The notes beneath the pieces were generated by a model. The model did not search any database and was not told where the DNA came from. It saw nothing but the letters and a program-made list of their open reading frames with translations. This document shows positions 21,136 to 29,507 of a stretch of DNA of 29,516 nucleotides, one piece after another. Made by a program: the position numbers and the translations under genes. The DNA lies in assembly GCA_905197045.1 (NCBI GenBank), contig CAJJXG010000018.1, positions 1-29,516 on the forward strand. Reading direction: 5' to 3'. How positions within the stretch are numbered: the first letter of the stretch is position 1; every line of letters starts with the position of its first letter. Source of the DNA: an uncultured Caryophanales bacterium (GTDB taxonomy: Bacteria; Bacillota_I; Bacilli_A; RFN20; CAG-826).

Positions 21136-22197
21136 ATGAGATTAGAAATGATGCTAACAAGAAAAGACAAATTACTAAAACTTATTGTTGAAGATTTTAT
21201 TAAGACGGCTGAACCTGTTGGTTCTAATTATCTTATTAAAAAATACGATCTTCCTATTTCAAGTGCGACTATTAGAAATGAAATGAACGCTCTTGAAAAA
21301 GAAGGACTTCTTGAAAAGACACATATTTCAAGCGGTCGAGTTCCTTCAACTAAAGGATATGAGTATTATATACAGCATCTTAGAAACAACAAAATCGACG
21401 AAAAGATGAAAAACGAACTCAATCGTGTATTCTCTAATTCGATTACTGTTGAAGAAATTTTAAAAGAGAGCTGTGAAATTCTTAGCCACATGACTAATCT
21501 TGCAAGTGTTGTTTTAGGTCCTGGAGCCGAAGAAGAACATTTAGTTTCTATTCAACTTATCCCAATTTCTTTAAATTCTGTAACAGCGATATTTGTAACT
21601 GATAAAGGTTATGTTGAAAACAAAACTTTTACGATTACTTCAAAGTATCGCGTTGAAGATTTAAAGAAGTGCATAGAAATATTAAATGAAAGACTTAAAG
21701 GAACTCGAATTAATGCACTTGTTGATAAATTAGAGAGTATAAAACCTATATTATCTGATTATATGAGTGATTATGCTTATCTCTATAATGCTTTATTAAA
21801 AACTTTCTACGATTTTGCTTCATCAAGAAATGGAACATTCTACGGGAAAGAAAATTTATTAAAGCAACCTGAATTTAGAGATAATGCTGATGAACTTAAA
21901 AAATTATTTGATCTTTTTGAAAATCCAAATGATCTTGAAAAGATTATAGACGAAGCTCAATCTAGATTCTTAGTTAATGCTGGAGATGTTGAAGAGAAAT
22001 ATAACGATGTAAGTGTTGTTTCAAAAGATATCGCAGTAGATGGAGAAAAGATTGGGAAAATTGCTGTAATTGGACCTACAAGAATGGATTATTCGAAAGT
22101 TTTAAATAGTTTGGACTATATAGTAGATAGAATTATGGAGTGCTTATCAAATGACAATATTCAAGAAGAAAAAGGAGGGAACGATGGAAGAGAATAA
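21136..22197 (+). CDS. hrcA: Heat-inducible transcription repressor HrcA
   Basis: The 353-residue protein is close to the usual 340-350. It represses class I heat-shock genes by binding CIRCE. The N-terminal winged helix is clear: LLKLIVEDFIKTAEPVGSNYLIKKYDLPISSATIRNEMNALEKEGLLEKTHISSGRVPSTKGYEYYI. The remaining GAF-like and dimerisation regions follow (for example KDIAVDGEKIGKIAVIGPTRMDYSKVLNSLDYI near the end). ATG 21136 is chosen for the AAAGAG at 6 nt; an ATG at 21151 (MLTRKDK) would also match homologues and cannot be excluded. It leads hrcA-grpE-dnaK-dnaJ and is autoregulated through two CIRCE-like sites. Confidence 0.96.
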   Translation: MRLEMMLTRKDKLLKLIVEDFIKTAEPVGSNYLIKKYDLPISSATIRNEMNALEKEGLLEKTHISSGRVPSTKGYEYYIQHLRNNKIDEKMKNELNRVFSNSITVEEILKESCEILSHMTNLASVVLGPGAEEEHLVSIQLIPISLNSVTAIFVTDKGYVENKTFTITSKYRVEDLKKCIEILNERLKGTRINALVDKLESIKPILSDYMSDYAYLYNALLKTFYDFASSRNGTFYGKENLLKQPEFRDNADELKKLFDLFENPNDLEKIIDEAQSRFLVNAGDVEEKYNDVSVVSKDIAVDGEKIGKIAVIGPTRMDYSKVLNSLDYIVDRIMECLSNDNIQEEKGGNDGRE

Positions 22198-22792
22198 AGA
22201 ATCCCTAAACGAAAATGGTGAAAAGAAAGGTTCGCCAGAAGAAAAAAAGGATAAAAAAGATGATAAACAATTAGCTGAAGAGCAAATTAAAAAATTAGAA
22301 GCTGATTGTGAACACCGGAAAAATGCATATTATAAAGCCTATGCTGATATGGCTAACCTTAGAAAAGATATCGAAAAAGATCATAAGGAAGCTATTAAAT
22401 ATCGTTTAGAAGGCTTTATAGATAAAATTGTTGGTATTCTTGATGCGTTTGATATGGCATTTAGAGTTCAACCAACAACAGATGAAATGAAAAATTATCT
22501 CACTGGTTTCCAATATGTACATAACACCCTATTAAACGTGCTTAATGAAGAAGGTGTTGTTACTATTGAACCTAAAGTTGGTGATAAATTTGATGCAACT
22601 ACAATGCATGCTGTAGAACTTGTAGAAGATGAAGGTGAAGAAAATATTGTTAAAGAAATTACTTTAAAAGGATATAAACTTCACGATCATCTTATTAGAG
22701 CCGCTATGGTTGTAGTAAGCAAACATCCTTCAACTGAAGAAAAGAAGGTTGAAGAAAATAAAGAGAGCAAAGAAGAAGTTCAAAAAGCCTAA
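22184..22792 (+). CDS. grpE: Nucleotide exchange factor GrpE
   Basis: A 202-residue protein that releases ADP from DnaK. Residues 1-45 are a charged, low-complexity Lys/Glu-rich stretch. A long coiled coil then runs over EEQIKKLEADCEHRKNAYYKAYADMANLRKDIEKD. The beta domain carries the GrpE pattern EEGVVTIEPKVGDKFDATTMHAVELVEDEG ... HDHLIRAAMVVVSK. The tail is again Lys/Glu-rich. ATG 22184 follows AAAGGAGGG (22171-22179); the in-frame ATG at 22151 has no such site. The start overlaps the end of hrcA by 14 nt, indicating coupled translation. Confidence 0.95.
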   Translation: MEENKESLNENGEKKGSPEEKKDKKDDKQLAEEQIKKLEADCEHRKNAYYKAYADMANLRKDIEKDHKEAIKYRLEGFIDKIVGILDAFDMAFRVQPTTDEMKNYLTGFQYVHNTLLNVLNEEGVVTIEPKVGDKFDATTMHAVELVEDEGEENIVKEITLKGYKLHDHLIRAAMVVVSKHPSTEEKKVEENKESKEEVQKA

Positions 22793-22806
22793 AGGAGGTA
22801 TAAATT

Positions 22807-24657
22807 ATGGCAAAAGAGATTATTCTTGGTATAGATTTAGGTACAACAAATTCAGTTGTTAGTTATCTTCAAAGTGATGGAACAGTTAAAGTTATTCCAA
22901 ATCCAGAAGGAACAATGACAACTCCTAGCGTTGTTGCTTTTAAAGCAAACGGTGAAACAATTGTAGGTAATGCTGCAAAAAGACAAGCTATTACTAACCC
23001 AGATACAGTTGCTTCTATTAAAAGACATATGGGTAGTGATTATAAAGCCCATATTAATTGCATTAATAAAGATTTCACTCCACAAGAGATTTCTGCAAAA
23101 ATCCTTGCTTATATGAAATCATATGCTGAAGCAAATATTGGACATGAAATTAAAAAAGCAGTTATTACATGTCCTGCATACTTTAATGATGCTCAAAGAC
23201 AAGCAACAAAAGATGCTGGTACAATTGCTGGATTAGATGTCGTTAGAATTATTAACGAGCCAACAGCAGCAGCACTTGCTTATGGTCTTGGAAAAGATAA
23301 GAGTGAAAAGATTTGTGTTTTTGACTTAGGTGGTGGAACTCTTGATGTTTCTATTCTTGATATTGGTGATGGAACATTTGAAGTTGTTTCAACAGCTGGT
23401 GATAACAAACTTGGTGGCGATGACTGGGATAATGTAGTTGCTGATTGGATTAAAGCTCAAATTAAAATTCAATTTGGTCAAGATATTAACGATAAAATGG
23501 CTCTTCAAAGATATAAAGATGCTGCAGAAAAAGCTAAAATCGAACTTTCTAGTAGCTTAGAAACAACCATTTCATTACCATTCATTGGTATGGGTAAAAA
23601 TGGTCCTATCAGCTTTGAAGCAACATTAACAAGAGCAAAATTTGAAGAAATGACAAAACATCTTCTTGATAGATGTTTAGCACCATTAAACAAAGCTATC
23701 AGCGATGCAAAAATGACTTATAACGATATTAATGAAGTTTTACTCATTGGTGGTTCTATAAGAATGCCAGCTGTTCAAGAACTTGTTAGTAAAGTTACAG
23801 GTAAAAAACCAAATTTAAGTGTTAACCCAGATGAAGCTGTTTCAATTGGTGCAGCATATCAAGGTGGTATCTTAAGTGGCGATGTCAAAGATGTTATTCT
23901 TCTTGATGTCACACCATTAACTTTAGGTATTGAAACAATGGGCGGTGTTTTGACTCCATTAATTCCAAGAAATACCACAATTCCAACAACAAAATCACAA
24001 ATTTTCTCAACTGCAGCTGATAATCAACCTGCTGTTGACATCATGGTTTACCAAGGTGAAAGACCAATGGCACATGATAACAAATTACTTGGTCACTTCC
24101 AATTAAGCGGTATTAAACCAGCTCCAAGAGGAACTCCAAGAATCGAAGTTACATTTAATATCGATGTTAATGGTATTGTTAAGGTTAGTGCAAAAGATCT
24201 TGATACCCAAAAAGAACAAGAAATTACCATCTCAGGATCAAATGGTCTTTCTAAAGAAGAAATCGATAGAATGGTCAGAGAAGCTGAAGCAAACAAAGAA
24301 AACGATGAAAAACGTAAAGGCGATATTGAACTTAAAAATAAAGCCGATGGCTATATTGCTTCAATCGACCAAGCTTTAAGAGAAAAAGGCGATTCCATCG
24401 ATCCAAAACAAAAAGAAGAAACTCAAAAATTAAGAGATGAATTAAAGACAGCCCTTGATAACAATGATATGGAAACATTAAGAAACAAAATCAATGATTT
24501 AGAGAAAGCTGCAGCATTTATGCAACAACAACAAGCAAATGCTGGCGCTCAAAATGGCGGTCAACAAACTTATACTCAAGAAAATAATGCCGGTTCAGAA
24601 TCATCAAGTAAAAAAGATGATGATGTAATCGATGCTGATTTTACTGATAAAAAGTAA
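22807..24657 (+). CDS. dnaK: Molecular chaperone DnaK (Hsp70)
   Basis: This 616-residue protein is a full-length Hsp70. The ATPase domain shows IIGIDLGTTNS-type phosphate loop 1 (ILGIDLGTTNSVV), VITCPAYFNDAQRQAT, INEPTAAALAYG, FDLGGGTLDVSIL and LIGGSIRMPAV. The substrate domain follows from about residue 360 (LLDVTPLTLGIETMGG), then the helical lid and a Gln/Asn-rich tail ending DDDVIDADFTDKK, the usual acidic C-terminus. The ribosome binding site AAAGGAGGT is 8 nt before the ATG, the strongest in the operon. It works with GrpE and DnaJ encoded alongside. Confidence 0.98.
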   Translation: MAKEIILGIDLGTTNSVVSYLQSDGTVKVIPNPEGTMTTPSVVAFKANGETIVGNAAKRQAITNPDTVASIKRHMGSDYKAHINCINKDFTPQEISAKILAYMKSYAEANIGHEIKKAVITCPAYFNDAQRQATKDAGTIAGLDVVRIINEPTAAALAYGLGKDKSEKICVFDLGGGTLDVSILDIGDGTFEVVSTAGDNKLGGDDWDNVVADWIKAQIKIQFGQDINDKMALQRYKDAAEKAKIELSSSLETTISLPFIGMGKNGPISFEATLTRAKFEEMTKHLLDRCLAPLNKAISDAKMTYNDINEVLLIGGSIRMPAVQELVSKVTGKKPNLSVNPDEAVSIGAAYQGGILSGDVKDVILLDVTPLTLGIETMGGVLTPLIPRNTTIPTTKSQIFSTAADNQPAVDIMVYQGERPMAHDNKLLGHFQLSGIKPAPRGTPRIEVTFNIDVNGIVKVSAKDLDTQKEQEITISGSNGLSKEEIDRMVREAEANKENDEKRKGDIELKNKADGYIASIDQALREKGDSIDPKQKEETQKLRDELKTALDNNDMETLRNKINDLEKAAAFMQQQQANAGAQNGGQQTYTQENNAGSESSSKKDDDVIDADFTDKK

Positions 24658-24681
24658 TTAATCAAACTTAGTTTTTAACAA

Positions 24682-24713
24682 GAACAGGGAAGTTAACAAA
24701 CTTCCCTTTGTTC
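24682..24713 (+). promoter_or_regulatory. Hairpin between dnaK and dnaJ
   Basis: GAACA plus GGGAAGTT pairs with AACTTCCC plus TGTTC across an AACA loop, with a 2-nt bulge. No T-run follows, so it is not a standard terminator. It may stabilise the dnaK mRNA end, mark a processing site or lower dnaJ expression. Confidence 0.6.
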
Positions 24714-24732
24714 AATATAAAGAGGTATAAGT

Positions 24733-25899
24733 ATGGCAACATCAAAAAGAGATTATTATGAAGTTCTTGGCGTAGATAAGTCTGCAAGCCAAGATGATAT
24801 TAAAAAAGCATATAGAAAATTGGCTAAAAAATACCATCCTGACAATAAAGAAACTGGTGATGCCGAAAAATTTAAAGAATGTACTGAAGCTTTTTCTGTA
24901 TTAAACGATCCACAAAAGAGAAAAACATACGACCAATTCGGCCAAGCAGCTTTTGATCAAACAGCTGGAGGAGCAAATCCATTTAGCGGAAGTGGTTTTG
25001 AAGGCTTCAATTTTAATGGTGGCTCATTTGACGATTTAAACGATATTTTAAATAAAATGTTTGGTGGATTTGGTGGTGGATTTGGCGGTTTCTCCTCCGG
25101 ATCTTCTTCAAGAAGAGGTGGTCCACGAAGAGGCGATGATTCCATGATGCGTATCAAAATTAATTTTATGGACGCAATTAATGGTAAAACCGTAACAATT
25201 CCATTAACTTATGATGAAAAATGTGAGTCCTGTAAAGGAACAGGAGCTTTACATGGTACAGAATATACTACTTGTCCAACATGTAATGGTAAAGGTCGTG
25301 TTTTAACTCAACAAAGAAGTATTTTTGGAATCATTCAACAAGAAACTGTTTGTCCAGATTGCCATGGAAGTGGGAAAAAGATTAAAACTCCATGTCCAGA
25401 TTGTGATGGCAAAGGTTATAAGAGAGTTAAAAAAGAAATTGAAGTCAAAATTCCTGCAGGCATTCAATCTGGTCAACAAATTAGAGTTCAAGGAAAAGGT
25501 GAAAGAGGCTTAAATGGCGGCGATAATGGAGATTTATATATTGAAGTAGTCGTTGCTAAACATGACTTTTTTGTTCGTGATGGAAATGATATACATATTA
25601 GCATTCCTTTAGATTTTGTTGATGCATGTTTAGGATGTACAATCACAGTTCCTACTGTATATGGTGAAAGTGAGCTCAAAATTAGTGCAGGAACTCAACC
25701 AAATGACGTTATTTGTCTAAAGAATAAAGGTGTTAAAGATTTAAGGGGCAATGGATATGGCAATGAATATGTCCACGTAAATTTAAAAACACCTACATAT
25801 TTAAACAAAGATCAAAAGAAAGCGTTGGAAGATTTTAAAAAAGCTACATCAACTGGCGATTCTTTTTTCGATAAATTTAAAAGAGCATTTAAAAAGTAG
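24733..25899 (+). CDS. dnaJ: Co-chaperone DnaJ (Hsp40)
   Basis: The 388-residue protein is a class A DnaJ that delivers substrates to DnaK and stimulates its ATPase. The J domain (about 5-70) has YHPDNK with the essential HPD. A Gly/Phe-rich region follows (about 75-130, repeated GGFGG). The zinc domain has four CxxCxGxG repeats: CESCKGTG, CPTCNGKG, CPDCHGSG and CPDCDGKG. The C-terminal substrate domains contain IPAGIQSGQQIRVQGKGERG. The ribosome binding site AGAGGT is 8 nt before the ATG. It is the last gene of the heat-shock operon; prmA, next in Bacillus, is missing here. Confidence 0.97.
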   Translation: MATSKRDYYEVLGVDKSASQDDIKKAYRKLAKKYHPDNKETGDAEKFKECTEAFSVLNDPQKRKTYDQFGQAAFDQTAGGANPFSGSGFEGFNFNGGSFDDLNDILNKMFGGFGGGFGGFSSGSSSRRGGPRRGDDSMMRIKINFMDAINGKTVTIPLTYDEKCESCKGTGALHGTEYTTCPTCNGKGRVLTQQRSIFGIIQQETVCPDCHGSGKKIKTPCPDCDGKGYKRVKKEIEVKIPAGIQSGQQIRVQGKGERGLNGGDNGDLYIEVVVAKHDFFVRDGNDIHISIPLDFVDACLGCTITVPTVYGESELKISAGTQPNDVICLKNKGVKDLRGNGYGNEYVHVNLKTPTYLNKDQKKALEDFKKATSTGDSFFDKFKRAFKK

Positions 25900-25937
25900 T
25901 TTGTTAAGTTTATACTAATAACACGAAGAGGTTATTT

Positions 25938-26381
25938 ATGCCAAAGTGTAAATATTGTGGTGAAAATATAACGAAGTTTGATAAAGAAATATGTCCATTC
26001 TGTGGAGGCAAAAAACCATTAGAAGGAGTAGAATCATTTACGGTTGATATTACTCAAACGATTAATACTGTCGATAAAAAAAGCATTGAAAATTACAAAC
26101 AACATAGCAAATTAATAAATTCACTTTTATGTATGTTTTTAGGTGTTTTTGGCGCAGATAGTTTTTATTTAGGACATTCTAAGTTGGGAATTAGTAGATT
26201 ATTAGTAGGTTTGGTCTACATTATTTCGTTATTTTGTATTCTATTTTTCACTACTGAACTAGGAGCATTATATAGTTTTCTTATTAGCTTTGGTTCTATT
26301 TTTATAGTTTATTTTATACTAGGCTTTGTTGGTCTTTTCATAAATAGCAGAAAAGATAGTAATGGAGTATTTTTAAAATAA
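25938..26381 (+). CDS. Zinc-ribbon plus TM2-domain membrane protein
   Basis: A 147-residue protein. The N-terminus is a short zinc ribbon (C4, C7, C19, C22: CKYCG ... CPFCG). A linker leads to a TM2 domain beginning around residue 60: SLLCMFLGVFGADSFYLGHSKLGISRLLVG, the family pattern with the Gly-Asp-Phe-Tyr-Gly-like core. Three hydrophobic stretches make up the rest, including the extra helices at about 90-130. TM2 proteins have no agreed function in bacteria. AGAGGT lies 7 nt before the ATG. Its TAA overlaps the rsmE ATG by one base, so the two are coupled. It occupies the place of prmA in Bacillus. Confidence 0.82.
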   Translation: MPKCKYCGENITKFDKEICPFCGGKKPLEGVESFTVDITQTINTVDKKSIENYKQHSKLINSLLCMFLGVFGADSFYLGHSKLGISRLLVGLVYIISLFCILFFTTELGALYSFLISFGSIFIVYFILGFVGLFINSRKDSNGVFLK

Positions 26382-27094
26382 TGCAAAGATATTTTGCTGT
26401 TTTAGATAATGAAAATAATATCGTCATATCTCTTGACGATATTTTTCATATAACTAAAGTCATGAGAATGAATATAAATGATGAGTTTGAAGTGAATGTA
26501 GATGGCGATTTAAAAATAGCTAAGATAACTTCGTTAAAGCCATTTTCTTTTAAAATCGTTAAAGAGATTAATGAAAATCATGAATTAAATGGCTTTGTAC
26601 GTCTTTTATATTGCTTGCCTAAAGGCGAAAAGACTGATCTAGTTATTCAAAAAGCTGTTGAGTTAGGATGTAGTGAGATAGTTCTAATTAATAGTGAAAG
26701 ATCAATTGCAAAAATTACAAAAGAAAATAAAGAAAAGAAATTAATCAGATTTAACAAAATAATTAAAGAAGCTAGTGAGCAATCGAAAAGAAGTAGATTG
26801 TGTAAACTTACTGATGTGATTAATTTCAGTGATATTTCAAATTATAAAGCTGATTATTCTTTAATAGCTTATGAAAATACTAGTTTTACTAGTCAAGATC
26901 TAATTGATTTGCTTCCTAGCCTTAAAGGCAAAACAGTAAACGTAATTATTGGAGCAGAAGGTGGAATATCAAAAAGTGAATTAGAGATAGCTAAAAAAGC
27001 TAATTATCACGAAATTTCACTTGGGAAAAGAATTTTAAGAAGTGAAACTGCTTGTATTTTCATTCTTTCACTTTTATCTTTATATTTAGATTAA
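26381..27094 (+). CDS. rsmE: 16S rRNA m3U1498 methyltransferase RsmE
   Basis: The 237-residue SPOUT methyltransferase methylates U1498 of 16S rRNA in the 30S subunit. It starts with a PUA-like RNA-binding region (HITKVMRMNINDEFEV). The SPOUT domain contains KGEKTDLVIQKAVELGC, INSERSIAK, KEASEQSKRSRL, IGAEGGISKSE and the knotted S-adenosylmethionine loop LGKRILRSETA. Length and motif order are normal. The start codon shares its A with the stop of the TM2 gene. Position before mtaB is as in Bacillus (yqeU-yqeV). Confidence 0.96.
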   Translation: MQRYFAVLDNENNIVISLDDIFHITKVMRMNINDEFEVNVDGDLKIAKITSLKPFSFKIVKEINENHELNGFVRLLYCLPKGEKTDLVIQKAVELGCSEIVLINSERSIAKITKENKEKKLIRFNKIIKEASEQSKRSRLCKLTDVINFSDISNYKADYSLIAYENTSFTSQDLIDLLPSLKGKTVNVIIGAEGGISKSELEIAKKANYHEISLGKRILRSETACIFILSLLSLYLD

Positions 27095-27096
27095 TT

Positions 27097-27858
27097 ATGG
27101 GTGAAGTTTATAACATTTTAAAAAAAGAACGTAATAAAAAAGGACTTTCTTCGTGCGCTGAAATGGTCTTTTTTCATAAATTTAAAGGAATGTTAAAAAG
27201 CAATCCTATCTTTTTTAAATACTTAGAAGTTGATAATGATTTTGATATTATCAAGGCTAATATCATCATTAAAGCAATTATCAATAAAGATGAATTAGAT
27301 AATGTTATTAATGATATGTATGTTGCTAACGCTAATATAAGTATTGAATCAATTAAAGACGACATTAAAGAAAGAATTAGCGATTTACCTTACATAGCTT
27401 ATGACAATTTCAAAATTTACGTGCCTTTTTTTAGCAAAGCTACCAATATAGTTTATTCAAATGAAAGCGAAAAGATGTTTCAATATCCTTATATTGACTT
27501 ATACAAGAAATTTGAACCATTTTTTATTGATCCTTTTGAAACCTATAATATCGATTTATATTCTTCTTTATTTACCCAACTTGTTAAAGTTTTGGAATCG
27601 GATACAGCGGTAGCTTTTTATCATTATGATTTTAATGCTATCTTTATCATAAATAGACAGGGCACACTTGATAATATTATTTATCTTTTTGATAAGCATA
27701 TGAAAAATCCCCATAAATATAATATTATCGAGAAAATTAAGCCCTTAATTGAAGCATATTTTAATAACGACTTAAGTTTATTTATATACTTGCTTTATAA
27801 AAATGACTTAGTCAGTTATTACGTTTTTAGAAAGATTTGTAAGATATATCAAGTATGA
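27097..27858 (+). CDS. Unrecognised protein between rsmE and mtaB
   Basis: I do not recognise this 253-residue protein. It looks soluble, rich in Asn, Ile, Tyr, Phe and Lys, with no signal peptide, membrane helix, metal cluster or nucleotide-binding loop. The only unusually marked stretch is aromatic: MFQYPYIDLYKKFEPFFIDPFETYNIDLY near the middle. ATG 27097 follows the rsmE stop by 2 nt; the frame is open upstream to 27052, but that overlaps rsmE and would add a hydrophobic stretch with no ribosome binding site. Its TGA stop overlaps the mtaB start (ATGA), so it is translated within a tight rRNA/tRNA-modification operon. A link to RNA modification is only guilt by association. Confidence 0.75.
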   Translation: MGEVYNILKKERNKKGLSSCAEMVFFHKFKGMLKSNPIFFKYLEVDNDFDIIKANIIIKAIINKDELDNVINDMYVANANISIESIKDDIKERISDLPYIAYDNFKIYVPFFSKATNIVYSNESEKMFQYPYIDLYKKFEPFFIDPFETYNIDLYSSLFTQLVKVLESDTAVAFYHYDFNAIFIINRQGTLDNIIYLFDKHMKNPHKYNIIEKIKPLIEAYFNNDLSLFIYLLYKNDLVSYYVFRKICKIYQV

Positions 27859-29147
27859 CATTATTAATAGATTTTTTAGGTTGTAAAGTTAATAGCTATG
27901 AAGTAGAAGCTGTTGGAGAGACTTTTTTAAAAAATGGTTTCTCTTTTTTTGACAAGAACAAAGACATTGAGCCAACTGTAATTTTGATTAATACATGTGC
28001 TGTAACGCAAACTAGTGTTACAAAAGATAGAAAGGTGATTAAAAAGTATCGTAAAGAGTACCCTAATTCAGTCTTGGTTGTTATGGGTTGCTATGCACAA
28101 TTTGATTATAAAAATATCAGCGAAAATTTGGATGCAGATATAGTTATAGGCACCTCAAACAGGGACAAAATTTTTTCTTTGGTTAATCAATTTTTAAAAA
28201 ATCACAAAAAAGTTTATCTAAATGATGAAAATTCTACCATTAAATCATATGAAAACATCTCACTTACTAAATCTTATTTAACAACAAGAGCTTATGTTAA
28301 GATTCAAGATGGCTGCAATAATTTTTGTTCATATTGCTTGATTCCTTATATAAGAGGTAGATCAAGAAGTAGAAAAAAAGATGAAATCTTAGAAGAAATC
28401 GCTTCTTTATTAAGAAATGGTGTAAAAGAAATTGTTTTAACTGGTATCGATATGTCTAGTTATGGATTGGAACTTGAACCTAAAGAAAATTTTAGTGACC
28501 TTATTGAATCAATCCTTGTTAATAATCCTAATTTATATCGCCTGAGAATATCTTCTTTAGAGGAAAGTCAAATTGATGATAAGTTTTTATCTTTACTAAA
28601 AAAACATTCAAATTTAGCCAATCATTTACATATTCCACTTCAAAGCGGTAGTAAAGAAGTTGTTAAAAGAATGAACCGAAAATACGATATTGAAGGTTTT
28701 ATAGAAAAAATTAAGCGAATTAGAGCAATAAGACCTACAATATCAATTACTACTGATGTAATAGTTGGTTTCCCAGGTGAAAGCGAAGAGAATTTTTTAG
28801 AAACTTATAATTTATGTAAAGAAATCAATTTCAGTAAAATACATGTTTTTCCTTACTCTATTAGAAATGGTACGGTAGCAGCAAAATTTAAAGATCAAGT
28901 CGAAACAAAAGTAAAAAAAGAACGTGTTAATCGCTTACTAGACTTGTCTAAAGAATTAGAATTTAGTTATGCTTCTCAATTTTTTGGGCAAAATATTGAA
29001 TTTCTTTTTGAAGATTTTGTTAAGGAAGCAAATGGCTATCGTGGTCATAGCTCAAATTATTTAGAATGTATTGAACCAAGCGAAGTTTCACTTGAAAACA
29101 AAACAAAAATGATTACTTTTTCAAAAGATAAATTTAAATATTTTTAA
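27855..29147 (+). CDS. mtaB: tRNA (t6A37) methylthiotransferase MtaB
   Basis: This 430-residue radical SAM enzyme adds a methylthio group to t6A at position 37 of ANN-decoding tRNAs, giving ms2t6A. The N-terminal domain has three cluster-binding cysteines: C10 (FLGCKVNSYE), C48 (NTCAVT) and C79 (MGCYAQ). The radical SAM motif CNNFCSYC is at 154-161, and IRGRSRSR follows. HLHIPLQSGS, ITTDVIVGFPGESEENF and FPYSIRNGTVAAKF complete the family pattern and favour MtaB (YqeV type) over MiaB or RimO. It overlaps the preceding gene by 4 nt. A weak terminator follows. Confidence 0.94.
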   Translation: MTLLIDFLGCKVNSYEVEAVGETFLKNGFSFFDKNKDIEPTVILINTCAVTQTSVTKDRKVIKKYRKEYPNSVLVVMGCYAQFDYKNISENLDADIVIGTSNRDKIFSLVNQFLKNHKKVYLNDENSTIKSYENISLTKSYLTTRAYVKIQDGCNNFCSYCLIPYIRGRSRSRKKDEILEEIASLLRNGVKEIVLTGIDMSSYGLELEPKENFSDLIESILVNNPNLYRLRISSLEESQIDDKFLSLLKKHSNLANHLHIPLQSGSKEVVKRMNRKYDIEGFIEKIKRIRAIRPTISITTDVIVGFPGESEENFLETYNLCKEINFSKIHVFPYSIRNGTVAAKFKDQVETKVKKERVNRLLDLSKELEFSYASQFFGQNIEFLFEDFVKEANGYRGHSSNYLECIEPSEVSLENKTKMITFSKDKFKYF

Positions 29148-29160
29148 CAGTGTAAAAAAT

Positions 29161-29188
29161 AAAAAAGTACGATTATAATCGTGTTTTT
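29161..29188. terminator. Weak two-way terminator after mtaB
   Basis: ACGATTATAATCGT (29169-29182) is a perfect 14-bp palindrome, preceded by an A-run and followed by GTTTTT. The stem is short and AT-rich. Confidence 0.5.
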
Positions 29189-29219
29189 AGTTAATTATTA
29201 TAAAATATCAAAAAAATAT

Positions 29220-29247
29220 TTGACAATATTATTTAATTCTTTATAAT
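29220..29247 (+). promoter_or_regulatory. Strong promoter of rpmF
   Basis: A perfect TTGACA (29220-29225), a 16-nt spacer and a perfect TATAAT (29242-29247). The predicted start is near 29254. AAAGGAG at 29258-29264 is the ribosome binding site. Confidence 0.88.
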
Positions 29248-29274
29248 TATTTTCGGTAAAGGAGTTATTTAACT

Positions 29275-29448
29275 ATGGCAGTCCCATTTAGAAGAACGAG
29301 TAAAACTACAAAAAGAATGAGAAGAACACATTACAAACTTCATGTTAATGGCTTAAGCGTTTGTTCTCATTGTGGCGAACTTATTAAATCTCATACAGTT
29401 TGTCCAAAATGTGGTTACTACGACGGAAAACAAGTTATTAAGAAATAA
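29275..29448 (+). CDS. rpmF: 50S ribosomal protein bL32, zinc-binding form
   Basis: A 57-residue protein, read by translating the sequence directly. The start MAVPFRRTSKTTKRMRRTHYK is the bL32 signature. The zinc ribbon has four cysteines (C30, C33, C43, C46: VCSHCG and VCPKCG), so this is the zinc-containing paralogue type. It ends GKQVIKK and TAA. AAAGGAG lies 10 nt before the ATG. It sits alone between a consensus promoter and a terminator. Confidence 0.95.
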   Translation: MAVPFRRTSKTTKRMRRTHYKLHVNGLSVCSHCGELIKSHTVCPKCGYYDGKQVIKK

Positions 29449-29467
29449 AAAATCTCCATTTTGAGAG

Positions 29468-29507
29468 GTACCCCAAATCCTAGACATTAGGAAAGGGGTA
29501 CTTTTTT
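29468..29507 (+). terminator. Terminator of rpmF overlapping the next gene's ribosome binding site
   Basis: Outer stem GTACCCC (29468-29474) with GGGGTAC (29495-29501), inner stem TCCTA/TAGGA (29478-29482 with 29488-29492), then six Ts. AAAGGGG in the right arm is also a plausible Shine-Dalgarno for the ATG at 29508. Confidence 0.82.

Noticed and set aside
24164..24379. Plus-strand open frame inside dnaK (similar short frames lie inside alaS, dnaJ, greA and lepA).
   Set aside because: These are Lys/Leu-rich shadows of strongly conserved genes in other frames, with no ribosome binding site or family resemblance.
29169..29182. Perfect palindrome as a possible repressor operator.
   Set aside because: It is flanked by an A-run and a T-run right after mtaB, so a small two-way terminator explains it more simply.
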